Assembly (NCBI GenBank): GCA_963920635.1
Contig: OY987302.1
Span: 37,761,500 to 37,825,499, forward strand
From: Pseudeuparius sepicola
Lineage: Eukaryota > Arthropoda > Insecta > Coleoptera > Anthribidae
Direction: 5' to 3'
DNA: 64,000 bases
The position numbers were made by a program, and so were the translations under genes. Each line of letters begins with the position of its first letter. Positions within the stretch are counted from its first letter, which is position 1. The notes under the pieces are model-generated. The model had not been told where the DNA came from and made no database searches. It saw only the letters and a list, made by a program, of their open reading frames with translations. Of this stretch, positions 20,501 through 32,523 are shown piece after piece.

Positions 20501-21346
20501 CTAACTAGAGTAAGTTGCATAAACAAGGTCTCTACATATAAAATATTTTTCCACGACTATTGAAAAATATATCTACTCTTTATACATTCGAAAAATGATA
20601 AACCAGTGCATCTATTACCTGTCAGGAATCAAAGGTGTGAAATTATGGACAATCCAAAAAACAGTCAGTCAATTTGTGATTTATTAATAATTGTAGAAAA
20701 AGGAATTCAGAATAATCGAAATTATTTCAGTTGATAGCCAATGAATACATTTATATGCCTCCCGAAATATTGGAGGTGACAAAAGAAAATATTTAAAAAT
20801 TTGTTGCCGGAGTGGTCTAAGAAGTACATATTATTCCTACTTACAGGGCATTTATAGAGTGGCGAAGTGAAATATAAAAAATAGACATATCTAATGTCGT
20901 GGGAAAAGTATAGTAGGTACCTACTCAATTAACCAGTTAAGGGTAGTTAGGTACTCGTTCGGATTACTACCCTCACCCTGCGGGCTCGGGTCGCAATTCT
21001 TCGGAACGAGTAATGATTATCATAACCTGTTCTTTGTGTAATATACTATTACTCAATTAAAGTATTTTCCGCCTTGATGTCATAGTAACTATAAGCTACT
21101 TTGATATTGAATAAGAATTTTTTGACAAGTGACAAGTGTTTAATAGAAGGCATATACACGACTACATAGTCGTAGGTATATCCTGCACAGGATTTTGAAT
21201 AGCGCATTTTGCGATAGCGGGGCCCCAGGCCGCACCCTCCTGCAAATCGCAAATTTTGTCGAAAAGCGATTTCATTGTAATAAATAAGAAAAAATACAAA
21301 CCGTGAAAACAAAAACTTTGTCAACGAAACAGAACTGTCATAAGTA
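17600..21346. other. AT-rich non-coding stretch
   Basis: No gene or clear mobile element was found. It includes a short (AT)n run near 19521-19535 and a CCTAACCTAACCTA tract near 20052, which resembles two to three insect telomere units but is too short to mean much. Small open frames (20342, 20722, 21049) have no protein-like signature. Confidence 0.5.
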
Positions 21347-21965
21347 AGTATTAGAAATAAACTCAAAAAATTAAATAAAAATAAATAGCACGCCATTTAA
21401 AAGTCGCTCAGACCCTTAGCTTATTTTTTGAACTATTTTATTGACCTGTGTATGTCAAAATAAAGTACTTTCTAGGAGAATTTACAATTCGGCCTACATG
21501 TAAGTAAGGCTTTGTAAAAATGCCTCATTAGGGCATAATCTGGGTCCCCAAACGCTTTGTTTAAAACGATATTGAAGTTTTGAAAATTTTGCACATTTGA
21601 GTACTTCAGTACCTACTTAAAAGTTATCATATTGTTAAACAGAAAATTCCAAAGGAAGTATTCGAAATAAACTCAAAAAATTTAAAATTAATAAGACTAA
21701 ATAGTCGCTCAGACCCTTAGCCTAGTTTCGCTCAAACCCTTAGCTCATTTTTTTAACTATTTTATTGACCTGTGTTTGTCAAAATAAAGCACTTTCTAAG
21801 GAGAATTTACACTTCGGCCTACATGTAAGTAAGGCTTTGTAAAAATTCCTCATTAGGGCATAACCTGGGTCCGCAAACGGTTTGTTTAAAACGATATTGA
21901 AGTTTTGGAAATTTTGCACATTTGATTTCTTCAGTACTTAAAATTTATCATATTGTTATGTTTGA
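21347..21965. repeat. Tandem duplication of a 310-bp unit
   Basis: Unit 1 (21347-21656) and unit 2 (21657-21965) start agtattAGAAATAA and agtattCGAAATAA and both contain ttcggcctacatgtaagtaa and the phrase gtcgctcagacccttagc. They differ by scattered substitutions and small indels; unit 2 carries an extra copy of the phrase cgctcaaacccttagc. There is no coding capacity. It could be a small satellite seed or a local duplication. Confidence 0.88.
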
Positions 21966-23983
21966 GTTAAGAGGGGTTTACCTCCATTTGATTAAAAAAA
22001 ATAGTGTGGGCCCAACACTAGAGTTAAATTAATTTTTAAATAACGTATACTTTACCTTTACCTAGATTTTATAAGTGATTCTTTCTGTGACTCGTGAATT
22101 TTTATTTATTTGATTTCTACTTATTTACTTGTATAGGTAGGTGCCTAGTTCCGATATATTTAAAGTTTTAATATGACTGTCTTAACCTAATAGTTTAACC
22201 GTTAAATCGTGGTGTAGTCCCCTTTTTCTTGTAAAAGACACCGGAAATTTGTATTGGAGAAGTTGTTATGAATTAAAAATTACACACTGACATACAATTT
22301 CATAATAATCTGCTTACTTTTATATTTTCGAATTTTCATCATTCTCATACTGGTAGGTGAAAAGTGTTTCTTAAATGGTACTAAAAAAAGTTTATTAGAA
22401 GAAGCTGTTTGCAATAAATTAAAATATTAGATTGGATACATTCCAACATAAAATGATTTAAGAATTTGCAACTCCACTTTAAAAAGATTTTTAAAAAAGC
22501 TTTACTTTAACACGATGATCAATAAAATCGGCCGAAAAAAATGAAAAAGTTTCGGCCCTAGGGATTTTTAAGTGGCGGATCCTGTATAAAAATTTAAAAA
22601 AATAACTAGGTAGATATCAACGATAGGTATGTAAGTAAATTTATTAGCACGCCTGTGTTGACAAAATCATTTATTACATCTATTAGTGTGTTTCACTTTG
22701 AGTCGAGACAATTCCGAGTATTTTTTAAATATTTTCCGATTTAAAAAACATTAACGTATAGTACTCGAAGAGCTCTACATTTTGGATTATATTTTTTTTA
22801 AATAGCCCTATTCCATAGGCTACTGTTTCGATCACAGAATGGGGTCAAATTTCTAATAAATTTGGATTTCTAGAGTAGAGGTGTGCAGTTCGTGAACGAA
22901 CTAGTTACCGACACGAACTAGTTCGTTAGTTCTAGTTTCTGATCTCCGCTCTCGCTCCACTGTCCGATATGAAAAGTTCACTCGTCACTCATAACAGCTT
23001 CCAAATTCAAGCCCATATTCTAGAATGGCTGATTAGATATCATATACATATATACACATATACCGAGACCAAAAAAGGATGCAAAACGCGGCCGTTTTTA
23101 TGTTCCTATGCAGAATAATTGGATTTCTGGATTGCCGAACTATACGTGAAATAATTTTACAAAATGATGAAACAATTTGAAATATTTGATATTTCTTTAA
23201 AGTTTCATGAGCGGTTCAGCTTTGTTTTGGTGAATTTGCTTCTTTTGAAAATCCCCCGTTTGATATAAAGCCGAGAAAAAGCGATAAATAGACTCCCTCA
23301 ACAAGCGCAAGGCATGTTTTGTGTGAATTTTTTAAGGCAAAGTTTTAAAAATAATGGTTTGGATCTCCGATCCAAGCAAAAATGTTAGGCTTGATGTTAG
23401 TGTCATTTCACATATCAAGCAGCTAGCGGATGTAAAGAAGGGTATATCTTTAAAATCGTCTACTAGTGAAGGACGGAGAAAAAATATATGGAAATGGAAG
23501 CCATTCAACACGGTCTTATAGTACAAATAAGAAAAATCGGACGATCATTCTCATTAGGAACTTTGGAAACTACAAAAAAAACAGAACTCTTTCATGTGCC
23601 TACTAAGAATTTTGAGAAAACCACATTATTTATTTTAACACCAGCTTTGTGAAACAACTAACAATAAATTTTCCATAGGTAGTACCAAAAAAAAATTATT
23701 GTAATAATTAAATAAATACTTATGTAAAATAAGTGAATACATTATTTTGCCATTAAAAAGGTTTTATTGTCCATCTGCAAGAAACGGAATAATATTTTTA
23801 TCATTTACATTTATTCCAAACCAGATGAAATAACTGCTTTTGAAGTTTGAAGGGATCACCTCTTCCATCCTTGTTTTATACCTATAAAAAGGCTTCAACA
23901 TTACATTATTTCTCTTAAATACGCACATCTCTGAAATAAGTATAAAAATAATTTATCTTGTGGTATTATTGTTTAATAATATC
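21966..23983. other. Non-coding stretch with a possible hAT end
   Basis: Mostly featureless AT-rich DNA. At 22867-22930, tagaggtgtgcag is followed by a gttcgtgaacgaactagtt hairpin, which looks like the start of a hAT-type MITE, but I could not find the other end. Bases 22757-22782 occur again, inverted, at 28559-28584. Confidence 0.35.
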
Positions 23984-25160
23984 GCAAATCGATATCTCTC
24001 GCCGTTCTTTAGTTACATCGCGTTTTTCAAAAATGTACTTTTTCGGAAAGTGTCCATAACTTTTTTCGGGTTAAAAATTTTGTGTTTCTGTAAAAATATT
24101 CCTAAAGCACTTTTTTACGTAGAATCCAATGCTGCTACTACATTTTTTCAAGTCAATGGTTTAATTAAGAGAAAAAAATATTTATTAAATGGAACACCCT
24201 GTACATATTTGCATTTTTTAATACAGCAAAAAATTAACATTCCAAAAATATATAACACTTAATGATTTACTTAAGTAGTTGTCAATTACTAAGTAATAGC
24301 AACAAGTATGCTTTGGGCGATGAAACAATGAAAGAACCGTGAAAAAATGTTTACTGTTACCTGTCAAATTTATAAATGTACCTACAAAGAAATTTGAAAG
24401 TTATGAAAAAAAGGGCATATTAGTTTTATACAATCCGGGGAAAATGCCTATCTTGGTTTAACTCGTACCATTTCGGCCTATCCTTTTCAAAATGCCCACT
24501 ATTAATCAAACTGTGTTGCAATCTTGTAAAAATGTCCTTGAATTGGAAGGATGTCTTCTCTCTGGATACCGCTCGTAGTATAAATTGATCGTTGCATCTG
24601 CATTTTCCCCGGATTGTATAAAACAGACCATATCCCATTTTTCATAACTTTCAAATTTCTTTGTATGTTATAAAATTTATAAATTACACACAAATAGAAA
24701 AATCTTTACTCTGTATAAACAGCTTAGCTGAAAATTTTACAGGTAACATCAGTAAACATTTTTCCACGGTTGTTTCATTGCCTCACCGTCCAAAGCTTAC
24801 TTGTTGAAAGGGTGCGCTCCAATTATATCCATAAAAGCTATTAGTAATTACTGATAACTAGTTAAGTAAATCATCAAGTGTTATTTTTGGAATGGTAATT
24901 TTTGTGCTCTATTAAAAAATGCAAAAATATACGAGGTGTTCCATTTAAAAAATAATATTTTCTTCGGTAACTCTTAAACCATTGACTTGAAAAAAATGTG
25001 GTAGCAGCATTTTATTCTACGTAAAAATGTGATTTAAAAATGTTTTTACAGAAACACAAAATTTTCAACCCTAAGAAAGTTAGGGCCTCTTTTCTAAAAT
25101 GCACGTTTTCGAAAAACGCCCTGTAAGTCAAGAGCGGTGACATAGGTATATCGATTTGGG
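23984..25160. mobile_element. Large foldback element, 1.18 kb
   Basis: The left arm 23984-24446 is the reverse complement (with small indels) of 24599-25160. Landmarks are cgatatctctcgccg at the left edge, ggaacaccctgta in the arm, and tacaatccggggaaaatgc at the inner edge of both arms. The 150-bp centre (24447-24598) is unique and contains a short minus-strand frame with protein-like text (MQMQRSIYTTSG, ILPIQGHFYKIATQFD) that I do not recognise. It may be two inverted copies of one CAGGGTG-family element. Confidence 0.8.
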
Positions 25161-25269
25161 GTTTTCGCCTATAAGTTTAATCATAAAAAATGAGCCTCAG
25201 ACACCGATATCAGTTTTCGTTTACCTCCGTCAAAAATATGAGTTTCCCTTTAAAAGTATCCACCCTGTA

Positions 25270-26003
25270 CAGGGTGATCATTTTTAGACGCCCAGCCCCT
25301 GTTGGTTTAAAACGGTCAAAGATATGGAGATATTATACAGGGTGTTCCGCATAAGAACCAACACATAGCAGGAGCATACAGGGGAGCCCAAAATAAGGTG
25401 ATTTAACGCAACTTACCTCTATACTAAGTTGCACCCCTGATAAGTTATATTATTTGTTATTTAGTTGTTATTTTTCGAAAAACTTTATTGCTTTCGCCAA
25501 AAACGCGAATACTTAACTGAAAACACGTATTACAAATGTGATATTTAAAATCTTTGAAAATTCAAAAGTTGGCTATGAAATTAAACGTCAAACTTGAATA
25601 ACAACCATTTAATGGAAAAAGAATCCAAATAAATGGATTGGAAAAGGAAATAATTATCTATTTTCCCAAAAATACAGTCATTGAAAACGCTACGTCATTA
25701 ACAAAAATTAATATTTTAATGCGTTTTGATGAATAACTTTTTAACGGAAGAGAATAAAGAAAAATGGTATTAATGAAAAATGTTCAGAAAAATTAGGGCT
25801 TTCGAAGATGTAACATAGGGGATATGTTAGTGGGAAGAAAATATTTCTTAGCGTCGCGACGCCTAGCGTCGTAATTGAAAAGAGTCGCTAAATGGTCCAA
25901 CTTATTTCGTTATACACCCTATATAATCGCCCATATATAATATCTCGATATCTTTGACCGTTTTCCACCAACAAAGACTGGGCGTCTAAAAATGATCACC
26001 CTG
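25270..26003. mobile_element. 734-bp TIR element with TA duplication
   Basis: Begins CAGGGTGATCATTTTTAGAC and ends with the complement; the inverted ends extend about 70 bp (GACGCCCAG, CGGTCAAAGATAT) and are flanked by TA (25268-25269 and 26004-26005). It directly abuts another CACCCTG end at 25261-25267, the two sharing one TA. A second CAGGGTG word lies inside at 25336. No transposase is visible. Confidence 0.82.
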
Positions 26004-26356
26004 TACAGAGCGCTAGTATGCAAAAAGGCGATCCAAAAAGTCCGCTTGTTTTACGTCTCTACCCAGCAGTATATGTGTGTATATGTATATACTGATTACT
26101 TATATCGAAGTAACTGCTCTGTTTCCTCCTACATTGTAGGCTTTAAAATCAAGTCGTTTGAGTTTAACGACTAATCCATGCGAGTCATTTCATTCGCAAT
26201 AATCTTTCTTGATTCTAATAATGATGGGAATGTCAGGACGTAGTGTATTTTAAATTTCCCTACATACCAAATTTAAATCGGAAACTGAAAAGACTCCTCA
26301 ATAACGAACATTCTCAGTTAGCCTTTTATTCTCAAGTCTCTAATTTGTTTACTCTA

Positions 26357-27440
26357 TAAAGGGTGTTCACTTAGAGTAAGAGCAAAAGTTGCCCATTTTG
26401 ATGTGTTTCAAGAATCTGTAAAGAAATTTGACATAGCTCACGTGGTTACTAAAATAACCTGAAAAAAACTGAAAACTTCCACTTTTTTATTTTGTCCGTA
26501 ACTTTTTTAATATCAAACGGAATTGAATGAAATTTGATGGAATTACGTAATTAGGTACGGGCTTTCGAATGCAATATTCAGAAAAATTCTCTGCCTACTG
26601 GATCTTCAGGTGTTCATAACCAAGTTTCGATTTTCTTATGGCGGCCATATTGGATTTTACCACCATTGGATAGAGCAAAAAATTACGAATACAACCATGT
26701 TTCACAACACCTAATTAAACCCACTTAAATGAAATTTCTAATATTTTAAATATTTTGAAGCCAAGCAGTAGGCCATGATACCGAAAACAATATCAATAAC
26801 TGTCACCTAATAAACTGAAACGTCATTTAGTTCCCATAACCTTTGTTAACTACTTAAAATTGTGTGTTAGTGACTAAAGCTTATTGAATCATGCCCCATC
26901 AATATCCAATAAATGAAAGATTGGGTATGTACAATGTTTATATTCGAAGCTACCGTAATTCTAGCCAGTATCAAGAATTATACCCCGAACGAAGGCAGCC
27001 TAACAGAACTATTTTCCGAAGGTTTTGTAGGCGTATGGAAGCGGATGCGACGTTACAAAACAAAAGAAGAAATGATTTTGTAAAGGAGCTGTAAGTGAAA
27101 TCAATGTTTTGGCTCAAATTTATTTAAATCCAGAGACATCGCAAAGGAAAATTGTTAGGGAATGTGGTTTGTCGTTAGGGGCAGTTAACAAGGTTTAAAA
27201 AAGCACAGAACAATGTATGATATGGATCGCAGAACCTTAATTTGCATTCAAAATAATGGGTGTTGTGTTGTTTCATTCAATTCCGTTTGATATTAAAAAA
27301 GTTACGGACAAAATAAAAAAGTGGAAGTTTTCAGTTTTTTCAGGTTATTTTAGTAACCACGTGAGCTATGTCAAATTTCTTTACAGATTCTTGAAACACA
27401 TCAAAATGCGTAACTTTTGTCTAATTTAACCAACCTTATA
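26357..27440 (+). mobile_element. Tc1/mariner-like element with long inverted repeats
   Basis: Arms of about 180 bp (26361-26545 and 27268-27432) are inverted copies: aaaagttgcccattttgatg on the left and its counterpart on the right, then ggttactaaaataacc and gtccgtaacttttttaatatc. The outer edges TAAAGGGTGTTCAC and CAACCTTATA are a decayed version of the CAGGGTG terminus. Between the arms lies the 5' portion of a transposase gene. The element is internally deleted, since only about 700 bp separate the arms. Confidence 0.78.
26891..27198 (+). pseudogene. Transposase N-terminal fragment, helix-turn-helix type
   Basis: The ATG at 26891 starts a 67-codon frame whose text (ERLGMYNVYIRSYRNSSQYQ, YPERRQPNRTIFRRFCRRME) matches the helix-turn-helix module (DUF4817-like) found at the start of many insect Tc1/mariner-related transposases. 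After the stop at 27090 another frame carries the expected second helix-turn-helix, SQRKIVRECGLSLGAVNKV. These domains bind the terminal repeats. The DDE catalytic domain is missing. A relative of the same module is present at 29700-29855. Confidence 0.72.
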
Positions 27441-28324
27441 GCTCTTACCGTTTCAAAAATACCAATGGTGGGCATTTTGAAAGTGAACCAAAGAAAAAAC
27501 TGAGAAAAATGAACAATCTGATTTGATATATAAAATAATTGCCTTGGTTATAACAGCTGCTATATAGGACAAATGAAACAAAAGTTAGAAAAACGCTTAT
27601 ACAATCACAAAATATGACTGCAGGATAACAAATATTAATAAAGAAAACAAAACTGCTTCAGCCTCACTCCACTTTAATATTAGCCATAATTTTGACTTTG
27701 TAATCATATGATCTTGGACAAAGAGGCAAATTTAAAAAAAAAAGACTGCTCCGAAATCGTGCTATATAAGATAATTCTGTAAATTTAAGAACAGATACCT
27801 ACTGCCAATTTGAGTTCTATCTATTCTAATTTAAGGAAAAAAGAAAAGCATATAAAATCTATTCTAATTTAAGGAAAAAAGAAAACCATACAGGTTAAGG
27901 TAATAACATAAAGAAAGGAGAATATTATAGACAAAAACCTTCGTGCCTGGCCTTAAATAAGTCAGTCTACGGTATACCTTGCACTACTAAATAACGAATT
28001 AATAGATATCAAATTCGATAGTTGAAAAGTTGCGTTTGGTGTTATGAAGCAATTTTGGTTCATTCCAATTTTCTCTATGGCCTTAAATAAACTATGACAA
28101 ACTCGTGTAGTTGGTGTATTATATTTTTAATTTTCAATGTTATATAATATTACCTATACTTTTTATCTTAACTCTTTTTTCTACTGGCAATTGACTTTAT
28201 GTGGTATCTGTTCTAATAATTACTCTGTACTTGTATTACGTATAATGTAATAACTTTTTTAATTATTCTGTATTTTAGAATTTAACAACAGAGAATTAAA
28301 GCTATGTAGACATTAGTTTGGATT
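27441..28324. other. Non-coding stretch with a 38-bp duplication
   Basis: No gene. Bases 27821-27858 and 27859-27896 are a tandem duplication (ctattctaatttaaggaa repeated at period 38). Confidence 0.5.
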
Positions 28325-28358
28325 CTGAAGAAGACTTGTGTTTGTAAAGTCGAAACGT
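28325..28358 (+). ncRNA. Hammerhead-like motif (degenerate)
   Basis: CTGAAGA (28325-28331), a hairpin GACTT/AAGTC (28333-28337 with 28347-28351), then GAAACGTC. This is the order of a hammerhead core (CUGANGA, stem II, GAAA, short stem III ACGU, cleavage C), with one extra base before stem II. The same layout recurs at the Penelope-type copies near 36936 and 37686. It is probably a remnant of a Penelope-like terminal region and its activity is doubtful. Confidence 0.45.
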
Positions 28359-29291
28359 CAGCACGAATGAGTTGCGTAGCTTATTGGTTTGAAGATCCTC
28401 AACACAGAAAAATACCCCTTCTACTACTCATAAAAAATGGTACAAAGGATTTTGAATTATGCCGAATTCAAGGGCACTATCCATTTTATTCTTTAGAAAA
28501 ATTTCCAAATATGTTTTTTTATTTCTGGCGATCTTTTTTAGTAACAGGTTTAAACAGTAAATGTAGAGCTCTTCGAGTACTATAGGCTGAAACAAAAGTT
28601 TTTGAACATCTACGAATATTTCGAAAAATAAGGAATTGTTTCAAAAGGAGAAGCACCAATTGAGTTTGTATCTATAGTAGAAATGTATAATATAGTAAAA
28701 AAAACATCAAAATTTATCCATACATGTAGCTTTGGCAAGTTTGGTTACTTTATTTCAACATAATTAACCATTACCTGTTTCTAAGAAACCTTATTTAGCA
28801 ACGTGACTTATACTTAAAAAAAGAATTTCAAGATGAAGGCTAGACTTCCTTTTTAGAAAACCATAGAATTATTATTTTATTAATTATATGCCTCAGAAAT
28901 AAACAATGACTACAGAATACAGATCGCAAACATTGCCAAACTAACATTTCAATTTTACCCTAACTTCCGTCGCACTTCCAGCCTCCATCAAGCTGATACT
29001 ATCTGTATAAGCCACCAAATGCAGTATTTTTTTTATACAAAACTCTTCCACCAATAAACACAATAAGAGCACTGTAATCTTGACTGTAATACATTGTTAC
29101 ACTACAGAATCAAGGCTGTAATAATTATTTGAATTGTAGGTATATGATATATATCTTGATATATATCAAGGAATGCATATTAATTTCAAGATATATATAT
29201 CGTGATATGTATCTTGATATACATCTTAATATATTATAATTGCTAACCTTGCTGTTGGTTTTCAGTCTCTTTCGAAACAATAATGTATGTA
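28359..29291. other. AT-rich stretch with a simple palindromic AT block
   Basis: No gene. 29146-29240 is a run of imperfect gatatatatcttgatata-type palindromes. Bases 28559-28584 match 22757-22782 in the opposite orientation. Confidence 0.45.
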
Positions 29292-30430
29292 CAGGGTCAT
29301 TCAAACTCGGCGTCCCAGGCCGGTAGCGGGCAAATGAAAAGAGTAAAAAAAATCTGCATGTGGGATCTAAAATGGGACCAATTGTAGACCAAATTAAGAT
29401 TAAAATTTAAAAAAATGACAAACGGCGCCAGGCGTCGCGACGCCCGGTATAATTTTTTTCTAACGAACATACTTTCTATTGCTCACGTGGATACCTCCAT
29501 TTTTCTCTTCAACTTTTATCTCAGGCGTTTTGTCAGTTTTTGTCCGCTTAAGAAGTTACAGGAAAAAATATCCAGAAAATTAAAGGGGCTAATTGACTCT
29601 TTAAACTCTGAGTAGGCCATGAGAATTTGTTTGAACTTGTCAGTTTGGCATTAAAATTACAGCACTATCATAAATCAGTGTAAAAAGTAGTGTTTTGTAA
29701 TGGCCGCCCACGACGATAAAGTAAATATGCTACTTATTTATGGAGAGGCCCAGAAAAATGCTAGAAGAGCTGCAAATATTTATCGACAAAGGTATCCTGA
29801 ATCACGCGTTGCATTGGTTATCGATTCGATTCGATCTGGTGCATTCTCAAAATAACTTAATACTAATGCTATATTTTCATCACTTCTGGCCCTTCTTCTT
29901 ATAGTTTTGCCTTTTCTGATATTAAATGCATCTTTATTATTTCTTAGATTTTGCTCTAGTCACAAAAACATTTTATAGCTGTAGGTGCATACCGGTCAGG
30001 ATACCTTTGTCGGTAAATATTTGCAGCTCTTCTAGCATTTTTCTGGGCTTCTCCATAGATAAGTAGCATATTTACTTTATCGTCGTGTGTGGCCATTACA
30101 AAACACTACTTGTTACACTGATTTATGCTAGTGCTGTAATTGTAATGCCAAACTGACAAGTTCAAACAAATTGTCATGGCCTACTCAGAGTTTAGAGTCA
30201 ATTAGCCCCTTTAATTTTCTGGATATTTTTTCCTGTAACTTCTTAAGGGGACAAAAACTGACAAAAAAAATTATACCGAGCGTCGCGAGGCCTGGCGCCG
30301 TTTGTCATTTTTTAAATTTTAATCTTAATCTGGTCTACAATTGGTCCCTTTTAAAATCCCACATGCAGATTTTTTTTACTCTTTTCGTTTGCCCGCTACC
30401 GGCCTGGGACACCGAGTTTGAATGACCCTG
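29292..30430. mobile_element. 1139-bp foldback transposon with two facing transposase starts
   Basis: Ends CAGGGTCATTCAAACTCGG and CCGAGTTTGAATGACCCTG, flanked by TA (29290-29291, 30431-30432). The arms are long, 29292-29800 and 29996-30430, with a 72-base deletion in the right arm. Each arm includes the same first codons of a transposase gene, so the inverted repeat reaches into the coding region. The 195-bp centre is unique. This looks like two 5' halves of one autonomous element joined head to head. Confidence 0.88.
29700..29855 (+). pseudogene. Transposase N-terminal fragment (51 codons) in the left arm
   Basis: Starts at ATG 29700; LLIYGEAQKNARRAANIYRQ followed by RYPESR is the start of the DUF4817-type helix-turn-helix seen in insect Tc1/mariner-related transposases. 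It runs out of the repeat arm into the unique centre and stops at 29853-29855. Its mirror copy on the minus strand begins at about 30094. The fragment has no catalytic domain. Confidence 0.65.
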
Positions 30431-31602
30431 TACTTATACCGCCTCCTAATTTTGTCGCGTCTACAATTTTGATAAGCATATCTGTCTTGAAATTAAATTT
30501 ATGTTCCAAATATAAATAAATGTATATAAATAGTATAATAATGGAATATTTATTATAATTTGTGTCAGTTCTCAGTTCTTGTCTATTATTTGGCAGTCCA
30601 AACTATAGTTTAGCCGTCCGTCAACGTAGACATTAATTTCTTGGCCCATACTAAAATGTTAATACACAAATAGATAAAGTGGCTATCATAGCAATCATAA
30701 TATTGCAAATACCTATCCATAGATTAAACATTGGTTTATACAAACACAAGTTCACAAAAAGAGGTTGAAATTTACTGACAATTTCTTTATTTAGCAACAA
30801 AGTTTTAACATTACGATAAGTTAGTAACCTGATTTGTATTCCGACTTCTGGTCTGGAGCTTTGGTGTGTAAAACACTTGGGACAAAAGAAAATTTCATAT
30901 AAACGTGCAAGAACTTCATTTGTAGTCACAGGGTCTGGATTTATAAACAATATATCAATTATTTTTCACCCAATCTAATACTTAAACCAAATTTTGTGCA
31001 CAATTCACATTAACATCATGGGTAACGGGTACCTATAATTACTAACAATAATTTTAATTTGAAATTATACAATTATATATTGAATTTTATTCTTGCACTA
31101 TTTAGTAGATTAGATGATAATTACTCACCATTTGGGAAGAATAGGAATTTGTAAAAGATGTCTCACCGAAATTTGTCACGCCACTAAATTTCTTATTTTT
31201 CGAAATGAAAAAAATGTTTCCCGAAAAAATTGTAGACACCAAATTAATATACTTACAAAACCGTGACGAACCAAACTTATGTTTTTAAACCCTACATATT
31301 ATGGTTGCTTTTTAAAATCTGCTCGTCACGATGATTAGATTGCTATAAAATTTTATATCATTATATTTTTTAGTTTTTGAAATATTCTATTTTCAAATTT
31401 ATTTTAAATAACCAAAAAATCTGTTTTAAGCAATTTGGCATTTTATTGGGTATTTTATCTTGGTTAAAACAAATATTGTTTGTTATTGCTACTATCAATT
31501 TTATATAATTTTATTCATCGTGACATTTTAAAAAATGCAAAAAACATATGTAAGTAAGTATAAATTATTGTCTTTATTTGTCCAATATAGTAACAGGTAG
31601 GT
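30431..31602. other. AT-rich non-coding stretch
   Basis: No gene or repeat that I can delimit. Confidence 0.5.
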
Positions 31603-32065
31603 ATAACAAGGAGGGTTTTTCGGTTATGGACACTCGTATAGACTCGCAGATAACTAATTAAAAATCCAACTTATACAAGCTTTCGCATAATATATATGCT
31701 TCATCAGGCAAAGTTAGAAAAAATATTACTATGATTGTAAAAATAGCGTAAATTAATTGTATATGCGGGGAAAAAATTGTTAAATATCAAGTTGATTTAT
31801 AAAGTCAGATTTGCTAATGGTTAAATATCAAGTTGATTTATAAAGTCAGATTTGCTAATCTGACTTTATAAATCAACTTGATATTTAACAATTTTTTCCC
31901 CGCATATACAATTAATTTACGCTATTTTTACAATCATAGTAATATTTTTTCAAACTTTGCCTGATGAAGCATATATATTATGCGAAAGCTTGCATAAGTT
32001 GGATTTTTAATTAGTTATCTGCGAGTCTATACGAGTGTCCATAACCGAAAAACCCTCCTTGTTAT
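31603..32065. mobile_element. 463-bp near-perfect palindrome with hammerhead-like motif in each arm
   Basis: Starts ataacaaggagggtttttcg and ends with its complement; the arms meet at a small loop (tttgctaa) near 31852-31859. The left arm has a tandem copy of 41 bp (31780-31820, 31821-31861). Each arm contains CTGATGA, a GCATA/TATGC hairpin and GAAA (31961-31987, inverted 31681-31707). The base at the cleavage position would be G, which hammerheads do not cut, and there is an extra base before stem II, so it is probably inactive. The layout suggests two inverted Penelope-type or retrozyme-like ends. Confidence 0.8.
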
Positions 32066-32523
32066 ATCTGTAAGTAAGTATGTTTATGTATAAATACAGT
32101 GTGTCCCGTTTTTCATGTTAACACCATTGAAAATCTAAATAGGCTGGGGGAATTGAACGGGTGAATTTTTTTTATAGATATGTCCCTGAAAGGTCATTTG
32201 CGAAGTAATGGTTTGACCTTGCCGCGAAATAATGGCCTACAGCGATCTTTTAAAGTGGTGCGTTTTTAGAAAAACCATATTAGGCATTTTTTATTTAAAA
32301 TCATAAACCCCAGAGTTAATCAGGACACACCGAAACCCCCATGTAACAAATTTGAACAAAAAATATACAGGGGTTCCATACTGCAGGGAGTCAAAGTTGA
32401 GCAAAATAGGAATTTTAAAGGTATCTGGCGTGTCAAGTGTGCCATGGAATTACTTCGAAACAGTTGAACGATCATCAGGACCACTCAAAGTGTTAGTGTG
32501 AAAAGATTCAATACAATAATATA

